Positions 16,150 to 25,772 of a stretch of DNA of 64,000 nucleotides are shown piece after piece. The DNA is taken from assembly GCF_026104355.1 (NCBI RefSeq), contig NZ_CP110535.1, positions 3,534,001 to 3,598,000 of the forward strand, read 5' to 3'. The translations under genes and the position numbers were made by a program. Under the pieces are notes generated by a model. It saw nothing but the letters and a program-made list of their open reading frames with translations, made no database searches and was not told where the DNA came from. The stretch comes from Halomonas sp. BDJS001 (GTDB lineage: Bacteria > Pseudomonadota > Gammaproteobacteria > Pseudomonadales > Halomonadaceae). Positions within the stretch are counted from its first letter, which is position 1; each line of letters begins with the position of its first letter.

Positions 16150-17364
16150 ATGACTCTTTCTCGCTATTACGCTACGAATCAACATGGCCGCATTCGCTTG
16201 GGTGCCGTAGTTGCTTTATTGGTTCTTATTGCCACTTTGACCCTTGCTTGGTGGATTATTACCCAACCGCCGCGTATAGAGCGTACCCCACCGCCAGCGC
16301 CTTTGCCTAGTATGGTAGACATCGTCACGGTGAAAGCGAGTTCACAGGCACCGAGTCTGTACGCCTTTGGGCGCGTTGAAGCAGAGCAGGAAACAATGCT
16401 GGCCAGCCGTGTGGCGGGCCAGTTGGAGCGTTTTGCCGAGGGTGTTGTCCCCGGTCAGGTAGTCGAGCAGCAAGCGCCGGTTGCCTATATTGACCAAGCT
16501 GACTTACAGCTAGCCCTTGAAGATGCCGAGGCGCAGCTCGCCAACGCCCAGGCCCAATTAGCGTTAGAGCAGGCAGAGCAGCAGCGGGCGCGCAGCGAGT
16601 ACGAATCCTTTGGCCGCCAGCTCTCAGCAGAGCGACGGGCGCTAGTGTTGAGAGAGCCCCAACTGCGTCAAGCCCAGTCTCAGGTCACCCAAGCACGCGT
16701 GGCCCGCGACCAAGCGGCGCTGAATGTTGAGCGCGCTACCCTCACCGCTCCCTGGCGGGCCATGGTGCAAGAACGCTTGGTCGGTGCCGGCAGTTTACTC
16801 AGCCAAGGTACCGAGGTGCTGCACTTGGTTGGCGTTGAGCAATTTTGGGTGCGCGCCTCGCTCCCCGGAGAGTGGACAGAGTGGTTGGAAGCAGGTACCA
16901 ACGTTACCTTAACCAGCCGTGGCTGGCCTGAGGGCGCAACACGCGAAGGAACCCTGGTCTCAATGCTCCCTAGCCTTGAAGAGAATGGCCTGCAGGCTCA
17001 ACTGTTGATCACCGTTAACGACCCGCTCGCCCTAGAGACCGACGGCCCTGCCCTGCGCCTGGGCGATGTCCTACGCGCCTCTTTTCAACCGGCTGTCCAG
17101 GAGCAGCTTATTTCTTTGCCGTCTGCGGCTCTGCGCCCAGGTGACGTAACGTGGCGGGTAGATGAAGAGAATCGCCTGCGTCGAACACCGGTCACCCTGG
17201 CTTACCGCGGCGAAGATGATGCTTTAATCCGTGACGGCTTGGAAACTGGCCAGCAGGTTGTTACTGCCGGCTTGGCCCAGCCAAGAGAGGGCCAATTAGT
17301 ACGTATCCGCCGCCCCAGCGATACCCCGGCTCAAGCAGGCAATGAACCGGGAGACGAATCATGA
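16150..17364 (+). CDS. RND efflux periplasmic adaptor (membrane fusion protein)
   Basis: A 404-residue HlyD/AcrA-type adaptor. One N-terminal membrane helix (about 17-42) is followed by a lipoyl-like half (MLASRVAGQLERFAEGVVPG), a coiled-coil hairpin rich in Q, E and A (about 115-195), the second lipoyl half (RATLTAPWRAMVQERLVGAG) and a beta-barrel domain. It anchors in the inner membrane and bridges the pump to an outer-membrane channel. The stop overlaps the pump gene by four bases (ATGA). It is the first gene of a four-gene unit. Confidence 0.87.
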   Translation: MTLSRYYATNQHGRIRLGAVVALLVLIATLTLAWWIITQPPRIERTPPPAPLPSMVDIVTVKASSQAPSLYAFGRVEAEQETMLASRVAGQLERFAEGVVPGQVVEQQAPVAYIDQADLQLALEDAEAQLANAQAQLALEQAEQQRARSEYESFGRQLSAERRALVLREPQLRQAQSQVTQARVARDQAALNVERATLTAPWRAMVQERLVGAGSLLSQGTEVLHLVGVEQFWVRASLPGEWTEWLEAGTNVTLTSRGWPEGATREGTLVSMLPSLEENGLQAQLLITVNDPLALETDGPALRLGDVLRASFQPAVQEQLISLPSAALRPGDVTWRVDEENRLRRTPVTLAYRGEDDALIRDGLETGQQVVTAGLAQPREGQLVRIRRPSDTPAQAGNEPGDES

Positions 17365-20300
17365 AGGTGCCACGCGGCCCATTAGCTTGGATGGTGGATC
17401 ACGGGGTAGCGCCTAATTTACTGATGGTGCTGTTTATCGTCGGCGGCCTAATGGCGTCGCTGGCGATTAAAAAAGAGGTCTTCCCCGAATTCGATATTGA
17501 AGTCGTGCAAGTCTCTATCAGCTATCCTGGTGCCACGCCGGAGGATGTGGAACAGAGCCTGCTGCTACCGGTGGAAGCCGCGATTGCTGATGTAGAAGGC
17601 ATCGACGAGCTGACCGCCACGGCCAGTGAAGGCAGCGCCAGCGTCAACGCCACGCTGATTGATGGTGTGGATGTGATGCGCGCCTATCAGGATATTCAGC
17701 AGGCAGTGAACGCCATCACTACCCTGCCCAGCGCTGCCGACCCACCCCGTTTTACCCTGGCGGGGCGCTCCCGCAGCGTGTTGAGCCTGCAGGTATATGG
17801 CCAAGTCGGACTGGAGGCACTGCACAACGCGGCCGAAGATGTACGCGGTGAGCTGCAAGCCACTTCCGGCATCTCCCGTGCGGAGCTATCCGGCAACCGC
17901 GAGAGGGAGATTCAAGTTCACCTGGACGAAGAAGCCATCGAGCGCTATGGCCTCGATCACCAGGAACTGGCCAGCCGCATTGCCGAAGAAGCCCTTGATC
18001 TCGCTAGTGGCCAGCTCACAACGGCAGAAGGCGAGTGGCTGATCCGCTATCAGGGACGACGTAACAGCGCCGAAGCCTTTGCCGAGCTGCCGATTCTGAC
18101 CAGCACTCAGGGGGCGCCGATTACCCTGGGTGAGATCGCCAGGGTCAGCGATGGCTTTGCCGAAACCGACCGTGAAGAGTTTTATAACGGCCAGCCCGGT
18201 CTCTCCGTGGATGTTTACCAGATTGGTGATCAAACCCCGACCAGTATTTCACAAGCGGTCAACGGTGAGCTTGAGCGCCTGCGCGCAGGCATGCCGGAAG
18301 GCGTTAGTCTGGATATTTCCCGCGACAGCTCAGAAGTTTACGAAGACCGTCTTAGCCTACTGTTAAAAAACGCCTGGATGGGGCTAGCACTGGTATTGGT
18401 ACTCATGGCGCTGTTTTTGGAAGCGCGGTTGGCGTTCTGGGTCACTCTGGGGATCCCCACGGCGTTTCTCGGCGCCATGCTGTTTCTGCCCTGGATCGGC
18501 GTCTCGCTCAATATGATGTCGATGTTCGCCTTTATTATCGCTCTGGGGATCGTCGTCGATGACGCCATTATCGTCGGCGAGAATATCTACAGCTACCGGG
18601 AAGAGGGCTATTCGCTGCGCGATGCCGCAGTCAAAGGCGCCAGCGAAATTGCTACCCCACTAACCTTTGCGATTCTCTCCAATATCGTCGCCTTCCTGCC
18701 GCTGCTGTTTTTACCCGGCTTTTTGGGGCTGATTTTTGCCACCGTGCCGGTCGTGGTGGTGACGGTATTCTTGATCTCCTGGCTGGAAGCCCTAGTGATT
18801 CTGCCTGCCCACCTGGCGCATAGCCGCAAGCCCCGTCAAACCCCGGCGTGGCAGCGCCCCCTTGAAGCATTGCGCCAACGCCTTCAGGGCGGCCTACAAC
18901 ACTTTACTTATCAACAGTTCGAGCCGTTTCTGCAGCGCGCCCTGAACCAACGCCTGCTGAGTATTTCGCTGGGCATCGCCATTCTGTTGATCGCGCTCTC
19001 CTGGGCGATGAGCGGACGGTTGGGTTTCTCGCTAATGCCACGGGTCGAATCGGATCAGGTGCAGGCCACGGTCACCCTACCCATTGGCAGCAATATCAGC
19101 ATTAGCCGCGAGCTAAGCCAACAGCTGCTCGACGCCGCCGATGCCCTTAGCGAGCGCGAAGAGACCCTTAGTTTTAGCAGTTCACGCAGCCGCCTGGACG
19201 GCGAAAGCCTGGAAGTGCGGTTAGATATTGCCAGTGAAAGTCTGGAAGCTTGGCCACCCTCACGCATCGCACGAGAGTGGCGCGAGCTTAGCGGTGATTT
19301 GCTCGGCGCCCAGTCAGTGCGTTTTGAAGCCGACGTCGGCGGCCCAGGTAGTGGCGCAGCGCTCAGCCTGCGCCTCTCCCACCCGGATACTCAGGTACTG
19401 GAAGCCGCCGCCGAACGGCTAGCGGAAACGCTAGGTGGCTATGGTCTTACAGATATCGATAGCGGCCTGGGGGACGGCAAACCGCAACTAGAGATGCGCC
19501 TTTCTGCCGAAGGCCGCGCGTTGGGACTCACGGGTAATAACTTGGCCCAAGCCCTGCGTGGCCCCCTCCAGGGAGCCACCGCGCTTGAGCAGTACGTGGG
19601 GCGCAGCGAAATCAGCGTTGAGGTGCGTTTGCCCAATGACAACCGCGACAGCCTGAACGAGCTTTACCGCATGCCGGTGCGCACCCCTGATGGGCTGAGT
19701 GTGCCGCTGTCCCGGGTGGCCGACATTACCCTCAGTCAAGCCTCTAGCAGCCTTGAACGCATTAACGGGCGGCGGATTATTACCGTCACCGCCGATTCCG
19801 AAAACGATATGGCCATCAACCAAGTGCTCGCCACGCTCCAGGAAGAGGAGTTCCCCAGTCTGGAAGCGACCTGGCCGGGGCTTGAAGTCAGCATGGGTGG
19901 TCGTCAGCAGGACACCGCCGACAACTTAGCCACGCTAAAAACTTCCATGTGGTTAATGATTGCCGCGCTCTATGCGCTATTGGCTATTCCGTTTAGAAGC
20001 TACCTACAGCCACTGCTGGTGTTGGCCGCGATCCCCTTTGGCATTGTGGGTGCCGTCGCTGGGCATATGATCATGGGCTTTGGGCTATCCATCATTAGCC
20101 TGCTGGGGATGCTGGCGCTTTCAGGCGTGGTCATCAACGACGCTCTGGTGCTGATCGACTACGCCAACCGCAAACGCCGCGAAGGTATGGCCGCCCGGGA
20201 AGCCATTGTGGCGGCAGCCACCCGCCGCCTGCGGCCAATAATGATGACCACGCTGACGACCTTTTTAGGCCTGGCGCCAATGATTTTGGAAACCTCGCGG

Positions 20301-20471
20301 CAGGCGCGCTTTATGATCCCCATGGCGATCTCGCTCGGCTTCGGTATGCTTTTCGCCACCGTGATACTGCTGATCCTGGTACCCTGCCTCTATCTGGGTA
20401 TGGAGAATATTCGCGAACGCCTCAGCTCACCGCGCCAGCCCGTACTGGATACAAAAGAGGGAGCCAACTGA
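17361..20471 (+). CDS. RND multidrug efflux pump, inner-membrane permease
   Basis: A 1036-residue HAE1-type RND transporter with twelve membrane helices and two large periplasmic loops. The proton-relay aspartates are in GIVVDDAIIVGEN of helix 4. Other family motifs are FPEFDIEVVQVSISYPGATP near the N terminus and GVVINDALVLIDYANRKR in the C-terminal half. It would pump drugs, detergents or metabolites out of the periplasm by proton exchange. No outer-membrane TolC-like gene is adjacent, so a shared channel elsewhere is presumed. It overlaps the following kinase gene by one base. Confidence 0.9.
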   Translation: MKVPRGPLAWMVDHGVAPNLLMVLFIVGGLMASLAIKKEVFPEFDIEVVQVSISYPGATPEDVEQSLLLPVEAAIADVEGIDELTATASEGSASVNATLIDGVDVMRAYQDIQQAVNAITTLPSAADPPRFTLAGRSRSVLSLQVYGQVGLEALHNAAEDVRGELQATSGISRAELSGNREREIQVHLDEEAIERYGLDHQELASRIAEEALDLASGQLTTAEGEWLIRYQGRRNSAEAFAELPILTSTQGAPITLGEIARVSDGFAETDREEFYNGQPGLSVDVYQIGDQTPTSISQAVNGELERLRAGMPEGVSLDISRDSSEVYEDRLSLLLKNAWMGLALVLVLMALFLEARLAFWVTLGIPTAFLGAMLFLPWIGVSLNMMSMFAFIIALGIVVDDAIIVGENIYSYREEGYSLRDAAVKGASEIATPLTFAILSNIVAFLPLLFLPGFLGLIFATVPVVVVTVFLISWLEALVILPAHLAHSRKPRQTPAWQRPLEALRQRLQGGLQHFTYQQFEPFLQRALNQRLLSISLGIAILLIALSWAMSGRLGFSLMPRVESDQVQATVTLPIGSNISISRELSQQLLDAADALSEREETLSFSSSRSRLDGESLEVRLDIASESLEAWPPSRIAREWRELSGDLLGAQSVRFEADVGGPGSGAALSLRLSHPDTQVLEAAAERLAETLGGYGLTDIDSGLGDGKPQLEMRLSAEGRALGLTGNNLAQALRGPLQGATALEQYVGRSEISVEVRLPNDNRDSLNELYRMPVRTPDGLSVPLSRVADITLSQASSSLERINGRRIITVTADSENDMAINQVLATLQEEEFPSLEATWPGLEVSMGGRQQDTADNLATLKTSMWLMIAALYALLAIPFRSYLQPLLVLAAIPFGIVGAVAGHMIMGFGLSIISLLGMLALSGVVINDALVLIDYANRKRREGMAAREAIVAAATRRLRPIMMTTLTTFLGLAPMILETSRQARFMIPMAISLGFGMLFATVILLILVPCLYLGMENIRERLSSPRQPVLDTKEGAN

Positions 20472-21877
20472 TGGCCTTGCTCACAGCCATACGTCAATGG
20501 CGCCCCTCTCGGCTGGGGCTAAAACTGTTCGTCATTATCCTCAGCGTTAACGTAGCGATTTCAGCCAGCATGTTTCTGGCGGTCTCTTACAGTATTGATC
20601 GCGGCTTTCTCGACTACCTCAATCAAGCCCAGGAGCGTCGCGCAACGCTGCTGGCTGACGGCCTCGTCACGCGCTGGGAAACCCAGCAGAGCTGGGAGTG
20701 GCTGGAGCAGTCACCGGAACGCTGGCCATTTATTGTTCGCTTTGAACTGGGTCAGGAGCATAGTGATCGCCCTTCGCCACTTGGTGAGGCGCGGGACTTC
20801 ACTCTGCGCGCGGAGGATGGCCGCTTTGTGGTACCCCCCAGGAGCGGGCGGGAAGGCTCAGGCAGCTGGCATTGGCTGACGCTGCGTAGTGGTGACACTC
20901 ATATCGGCTCGTTGGGTTTTCGCCCTCCGCGAGAGATGATGGAGCGCATGGAGAGCCGCTTCCTGGAGCGCCAACAGCGCAATCTCGTGCTTATTGTAGT
21001 ATCACTCTGCGTTGCCTCGCTGCTGTTAGCGGGTGGGCTCTCCTGGTGGCTGGGACGGCGCACCCGGGCACTGGCGGGCGCCACCTTGCGGCTTACCGAG
21101 GGCGACTACCGCACACGACTGCCCGAGCGTGGCCGCGATGAGCTGTCGCGCTTGGCGCGCGACTTCAACGTCTTGGCAGCCACCCTGGAAGCCAGCCGCG
21201 ATGCCCGCGCCCGCTGGGTATCCGACACCGCTCACGAGCTGCGCACGCCGCTGGCGGTGCTGCGCGGCGAGATCGAAGCCATGCAGGATGGCATTCGCCC
21301 GCTGAACCAGGAGAACCTTAGCTCCCTCGCCCAAGAGGTGGGGCAGCTAGAGCGCTTAGTCGCGGATTTGCGCCTGCTGTCGCAGAGCGACGCGGGCGCG
21401 CTGGATATTCAACTGGCGCCGATGGATCTTAGCGACTGCCTCGCCAGCCGCCTGGCCGACGCCGACCGCTGGCTAGTCGAAAGCGGTTTAACGCTGACCG
21501 AACAGATCGAACCTGGCATTATGATTCGTGGCGATGCCCAGCGCCTGCGCCAACTCTGGAACAACCTGTTGGACAACAGCTGCGCCTACACCCAGCCGCC
21601 GGGAGAGCTACGGGTCACGCTTACCGCGCAGCAGGGAGTGGCAGTGGTCATCTGGGAAGACACTACGCCGGGCGTACCGGAAGGTGAATTAGCTCGCCTG
21701 ACCGAGCGGCTCTATCGTGTGGAAGGCTCGCGCAGCCGTGCCAGCGGCGGCAGCGGTTTAGGACTTTCGATTGCCAGCGCCCTGGTTAATGCCCACGGCG
21801 CAACGCTAACCCCCTCTAGCTCCACGCTGGGTGGGCTACGCTGGACGCTACGTTTTCCGCTGTTGGCTGCTGATTAA
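20471..21877 (+). CDS. Sensor histidine kinase of the efflux operon (BaeS-like)
   Basis: A 468-residue membrane kinase. Two membrane helices (about 18-40 and 172-195) flank a 130-residue periplasmic sensor region; then HAMP (about 196-248), HisKA with phosphorylated H255 in SDTAHELRTPLA, and an ATPase domain (NNLLDNSCAYT, then GGSGLGLSIASALV). The architecture and its linkage to an RND pump resemble BaeS, which senses envelope damage. The G1 region DTTPGVPEG differs slightly from the usual DxGxG. It shares the TGATGG junction with the pump gene. Confidence 0.85.
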   Translation: MALLTAIRQWRPSRLGLKLFVIILSVNVAISASMFLAVSYSIDRGFLDYLNQAQERRATLLADGLVTRWETQQSWEWLEQSPERWPFIVRFELGQEHSDRPSPLGEARDFTLRAEDGRFVVPPRSGREGSGSWHWLTLRSGDTHIGSLGFRPPREMMERMESRFLERQQRNLVLIVVSLCVASLLLAGGLSWWLGRRTRALAGATLRLTEGDYRTRLPERGRDELSRLARDFNVLAATLEASRDARARWVSDTAHELRTPLAVLRGEIEAMQDGIRPLNQENLSSLAQEVGQLERLVADLRLLSQSDAGALDIQLAPMDLSDCLASRLADADRWLVESGLTLTEQIEPGIMIRGDAQRLRQLWNNLLDNSCAYTQPPGELRVTLTAQQGVAVVIWEDTTPGVPEGELARLTERLYRVEGSRSRASGGSGLGLSIASALVNAHGATLTPSSSTLGGLRWTLRFPLLAAD

Positions 21878-21964
21878 TATTTTCGGGATTAGTACCACCA
21901 AAACTGATATTACACGAACCGTTAAGCCCTGCTTTTACGTTCACTGTTAAGCGAGTCTACCGCT

Positions 21965-22660
21965 ATGTCTGATGCTGCCTCTTTACTGATTGTTGAGGAT
22001 GAACCGAAGATTGCCCGCCTAATGGCAGACTACTTAACCACCCACGGTTTTGAGGTGACGACCCTGGGTCACGGCGATGAGGTGATGCCGTGGCTGGCGC
22101 AGCACTCCCCTGCGTTAGTGCTACTCGATATCATGCTACCTGGTAAAGATGGCCTCACCCTCAGCCGGGAAATACGTCAAAAGTGGCCTACCATTGCGAT
22201 CATTATGGTCACCGCCAAGGTAGAAGAGGTGGATCGATTGCTGGGGTTGGAACTGGGCGCCGATGATTATATCTGCAAGCCGTTCAGTCCCCGGGAAGTC
22301 GTCGCCCGGGTGAAAGCGGTACTACGCCGTAGCCAAGCGGCGGCCGATGCCCCAGCCGAGGTGCAAAACGCACCGGTGGTATTAAACGAAGATGGCTGGC
22401 AGGCGCTCGCCCACGGGCAGGATTTAGGCCTAACGGCGGTGGAGTTCCAGCTATTGCGAGTAATGATGCAGGCGCCGGGGCGTATCTTCAGCCGCGAGCA
22501 GCTAATGGATCACATGTACCGCGACAACCGCATCGTCTCGGAGCGCACCGTAGACAGCCACATCAAAAAGCTGCGCAAGAAGATCCACGAAGCGCTGCCT
22601 GAACTGGAAATTATCCGTTCGGTGTATGGCGTCGGCTATAAGTATCAGCCGGAGGGGTAA
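21965..22660 (+). CDS. OmpR-type response regulator of the efflux operon (BaeR-like)
   Basis: A 231-residue regulator: receiver domain (acidic pocket E11/D12, phospho-acceptor D55 in LVLLDIMLPG, conserved lysine in ICKPFSPRE) and a C-terminal winged-helix DNA-binding domain (about 130-228, SERTVDSHIKKLRKKI). It is the expected partner of the kinase 87 bases upstream. It most likely activates the efflux operon. Confidence 0.87.
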   Translation: MSDAASLLIVEDEPKIARLMADYLTTHGFEVTTLGHGDEVMPWLAQHSPALVLLDIMLPGKDGLTLSREIRQKWPTIAIIMVTAKVEEVDRLLGLELGADDYICKPFSPREVVARVKAVLRRSQAAADAPAEVQNAPVVLNEDGWQALAHGQDLGLTAVEFQLLRVMMQAPGRIFSREQLMDHMYRDNRIVSERTVDSHIKKLRKKIHEALPELEIIRSVYGVGYKYQPEG

Positions 22661-22674
22661 TAATAGGACGACGT

Positions 22675-23376
22675 ATGAAGGCGCTCGTAGTAGAAGACAA
22701 CGTTAATTTAGCCAACTCTATTGCAGCCACACTTAGCGAGGCTGCCTTTAGCATTGATGTCGCCGACGATGGAAGAAAAGCACTTCATATGCTCGAACAG
22801 GGCGGATACGACCTGTTGGTGTTGGATCTTGGCCTGCCTGAACTGGATGGCATCTCCCTACTACGCACCTTACGCCACCAGCAGAATACGATCCCTGTCT
22901 TGATTATTTCGGCACGCGACAGCCTGGATCAGCGCATACATGGTCTTGAAGTGGGCGCAGACGACTATCTATGCAAGCCTTTTTCGCTGGAAGAAGTGAC
23001 TGCACGTGCCCGAGCGTTAGTGCGGCGTGCCAAGCACTTTGGCGGAGAAACGCTGCAGTGTGGGCGCTTAGAGTTTTTACCCGATGCCATGGAGCTGCGG
23101 CTTGATGGCAAACCCGTGCTGTTGCATCGCCGCGAGTTAGAAGTCATGGAGTACCTGCTGATTAACCAAAATCGCCTCGTTAATAAGGATCAAATTATCG
23201 ACCGACTATCTACCTCAGATGAGTCGGTCAGCTACGCCGCAGTGGAAACTTACATCTCCCGGATTCGTAAAAAAATCGGCTACGATTTCGGCTTAAAAAC
23301 GGTACGCGGCCTGGGCTATTACCTGGAAGCTAAAGACTGCGAACCTAAAGACGTGAAAGCCCCTGACAATGAATAA
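22675..23376 (+). CDS. tctD: OmpR-type response regulator TctD
   Basis: A 233-residue regulator with receiver (E7/D8, phospho-acceptor D51 in LLVLDLGLPELDG, K in LCKPFSLEE) and winged-helix output domain (AAVETYISRIRKKIG). It starts only 14 bases after the BaeR-like stop and overlaps the following TctE-like kinase by eight bases. Linkage to a TTT transporter makes TctD (activator of tricarboxylate uptake) the natural assignment. Confidence 0.83.
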   Translation: MKALVVEDNVNLANSIAATLSEAAFSIDVADDGRKALHMLEQGGYDLLVLDLGLPELDGISLLRTLRHQQNTIPVLIISARDSLDQRIHGLEVGADDYLCKPFSLEEVTARARALVRRAKHFGGETLQCGRLEFLPDAMELRLDGKPVLLHRRELEVMEYLLINQNRLVNKDQIIDRLSTSDESVSYAAVETYISRIRKKIGYDFGLKTVRGLGYYLEAKDCEPKDVKAPDNE

Positions 23377-24748
23377 ACGCCAATCGATCCGCAGTCGGCT
23401 GCTGTTATGGATTGGGCTGCCTTTCACCGCCCTCGCGATCTTGGCATTGATCTCTAGTCATCTGCTGTTATCTCGGCAAATTAATGCCACCTTTGATGAC
23501 CTGCTACTTAATGCCGCTCAACGGCTGGAGCGTCGAATTTACACAGCGGATGGTGAACTGCGCATCAATATGCACTATTTCAGCATCAGTACGCTTGGCA
23601 GCAGGGGCGAAGGAAAAATTTTCTATCGCATCAGAGAGAGTGACGGCGACATAATCGCAGGCTTTAGTGGTTTGACAGACCCACCCCAAACGTCCCATGA
23701 CCCCACTTTTTATGATGTCGATTATGCGGGCAATGCGTTAAGAGCCGTTGCGCTTACCCTTCCGTTTCGGCGAGGAGGCGAACCGGTAGACATTGAAGTC
23801 GTCGTCGCCGAATCAAAGGAGGCGCGGCATACCCTTACCAACGACTTTATGATAACGCTCACAGGGTTAATGGTCGTTACAGGATTACTAGCCATTTCAA
23901 TTGCACTTTTAGCCATTCACCTTGGGTTAGCACCTCTTAACGCGGTTAGCCAAGCCTTGCGACAACGTTCACCGAATGACTTGCATGCATTGGATGATGC
24001 AGCTCCAAAAGAGATCCTGCCGCTAATCCAGAGTATTAATCATTTAATGCAGCGTATGCGGCGTAGTATTGAAAGCACTCAGCAGCTCAATGCCGATGTC
24101 TCGCATCAACTTAGAACACCTGTCTCAGAGATCCGCGCGTTAACCGAAATGTCGCTTAAAGACGCATCCCAATCACCCGCTCATACTAGCCTGCGAGAGA
24201 TTCAGCGCATCGCTGAGCATGCCAGCCATACCGTTAAGCAGCTGCTTAAATATGCCAAAACACGCAGCGAATTAGTCGATACGTCTCACCTCGAAAATGT
24301 CGACTTAATCGCCATTTGCCATGATGCCTGTGCTCAGACTGCCCCTACTATTTATAAACGAGGCCAAGAACTCGCCTTTGATCAACAGAAAGCAATACCC
24401 AACATTTTGGGCGACCCCATTATGCTGCGCTGGTTGGTGACCAACCTCATCGAAAATGCCAGCGTGCATGCGGGTGGCCCCATGGCCTATAGAGGCGTTA
24501 TAACCGTTGCACTAACGGCTGACGCGCGCCAGGTAACATTAACGGTTAGCGATGAGGGTACCGGCGTGGAGGAAGCGCAGCTTTGCAAATTGACGGAACG
24601 TTTTTTCCGCCACAACAAAAATACGCCTGGAAGCGGATTAGGTCTGGCCATTGTGGAACAAATTGCAACGACGCACTCTGCCCGCTTAGCGTTAGCAAAT
24701 CGCCCCCAGGGCGGCTTTGAAGTCACGGTGACGTTCCCCGCTATTTAA
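23369..24748 (+). CDS. tctE: Sensor histidine kinase TctE
   Basis: A 459-residue membrane kinase: helices at about 12-34 and 164-186, a 2CSK_N-type periplasmic sensor (about 40-155), HAMP, HisKA with H246 in ADVSHQLRTPVSEIR, and ATPase domain (NLIENASVHA, DEGTGVEE, GSGLGLAIVEQIA). It should sense external tricarboxylates or related acids and phosphorylate TctD. Its stop overlaps the convergent AbrB gene end by eight bases. Confidence 0.83.
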   Translation: MNKRQSIRSRLLLWIGLPFTALAILALISSHLLLSRQINATFDDLLLNAAQRLERRIYTADGELRINMHYFSISTLGSRGEGKIFYRIRESDGDIIAGFSGLTDPPQTSHDPTFYDVDYAGNALRAVALTLPFRRGGEPVDIEVVVAESKEARHTLTNDFMITLTGLMVVTGLLAISIALLAIHLGLAPLNAVSQALRQRSPNDLHALDDAAPKEILPLIQSINHLMQRMRRSIESTQQLNADVSHQLRTPVSEIRALTEMSLKDASQSPAHTSLREIQRIAEHASHTVKQLLKYAKTRSELVDTSHLENVDLIAICHDACAQTAPTIYKRGQELAFDQQKAIPNILGDPIMLRWLVTNLIENASVHAGGPMAYRGVITVALTADARQVTLTVSDEGTGVEEAQLCKLTERFFRHNKNTPGSGLGLAIVEQIATTHSARLALANRPQGGFEVTVTFPAI

Positions 24749-25751
24749 GCGGCTGATTGACCATTCGCAACATTAGCGGGGTCATAAAGATCAGTAATAG
24801 TAGGCGCAGTATGTGATGGGAGACCACATAAACCGGGTCGATACCCATCACCATGGCGATCACCGCCATTTCCCCTACCCCACCAGGAATTAACGCCAGC
24901 AGGACGGCAACGAAGGCGAGAGGGGTAAAACTTGAAACCAACCACGCCATTAGCGCCGCGACCACCAACGCAAATAGAGCAAAAGTAATCCCATAGCGCC
25001 CCATGCTGACCACCTGCGACCACTGTGTTCCTGAAAAACGCGAGCCTACCGAAGCCCCCAACACCAGAAAGGCTGCAAGCACTATCCCTGTTGGCAGGGA
25101 GTAGTCAAAGCCAAGGTTAGCAATAATGGCCCCTGCGGCCATGGGCCCTAAAAACTCAGGCAGGGGAATTCTTAACAAGCGCGCTAACCACCAACACAGT
25201 GGTGCCAACAACAGAGGCAAAATATCGACCCAGGCCAGTGCTGATGGAGAACTGTTGAGAGTCACATCCTCAACAAAAAAACTCGCCACAAAAGCCGCAC
25301 CAGAAACGACGGTGACTAAGCGTAGTGAGTGAGAGATAGCGATCCAGCGTAAATCCCCGTTAGCACGTTCAGCCAGCACCAGCGCTGAGTTCATACTCCC
25401 GGGATACGAGCAAAAAATAGCGTTCATCCGCCCTACACTTGCTCGGTTAAAAATCCAGAATCCGCCGATCAGCATTAGTCCCATATAAACCAGCATTGCC
25501 AGCACACTGGGGTACCACAACACTAATCCTACGAGTTCATCTGCTTGGATTCGACTCCCGATAAATAGCCCTAGCAGTGCGATGGCGGTGCGATGCAGGC
25601 GCTTATCGACACCTGTTTTTACTCCCATCAGTGATAAGCCCATCACCATAAACAGAGACCCAAGCATCCAAGCCAAGGGCAATGAAAAAAGGGTGGCCAA
25701 GCAGCCACCCACAAAACCCAAACCAACGGTGATGACAGTTCTTTTCAACAT
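24741..25751 (-). CDS. AbrB family membrane protein
   Basis: A 336-residue polytopic membrane protein made of two similar halves with about ten helices (GAFVGGCLATLF-like start, VLGASVGSRF, and GGVGEMAVIAMVMG in the second half). This is the AbrB/YdjX-like family often mislabelled ammonia monooxygenase; its role is unclear. It is not the DNA-binding AbrB. It follows tctA by 21 bases on the same strand, so it is the last gene of the TTT operon and could help transport. Confidence 0.75.
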   Translation of the reverse strand: MLKRTVITVGLGFVGGCLATLFSLPLAWMLGSLFMVMGLSLMGVKTGVDKRLHRTAIALLGLFIGSRIQADELVGLVLWYPSVLAMLVYMGLMLIGGFWIFNRASVGRMNAIFCSYPGSMNSALVLAERANGDLRWIAISHSLRLVTVVSGAAFVASFFVEDVTLNSSPSALAWVDILPLLLAPLCWWLARLLRIPLPEFLGPMAAGAIIANLGFDYSLPTGIVLAAFLVLGASVGSRFSGTQWSQVVSMGRYGITFALFALVVAALMAWLVSSFTPLAFVAVLLALIPGGVGEMAVIAMVMGIDPVYVVSHHILRLLLLIFMTPLMLRMVNQPLK

Positions 25752-25772
25752 TTCAACTTCTGAATTGAGGAA

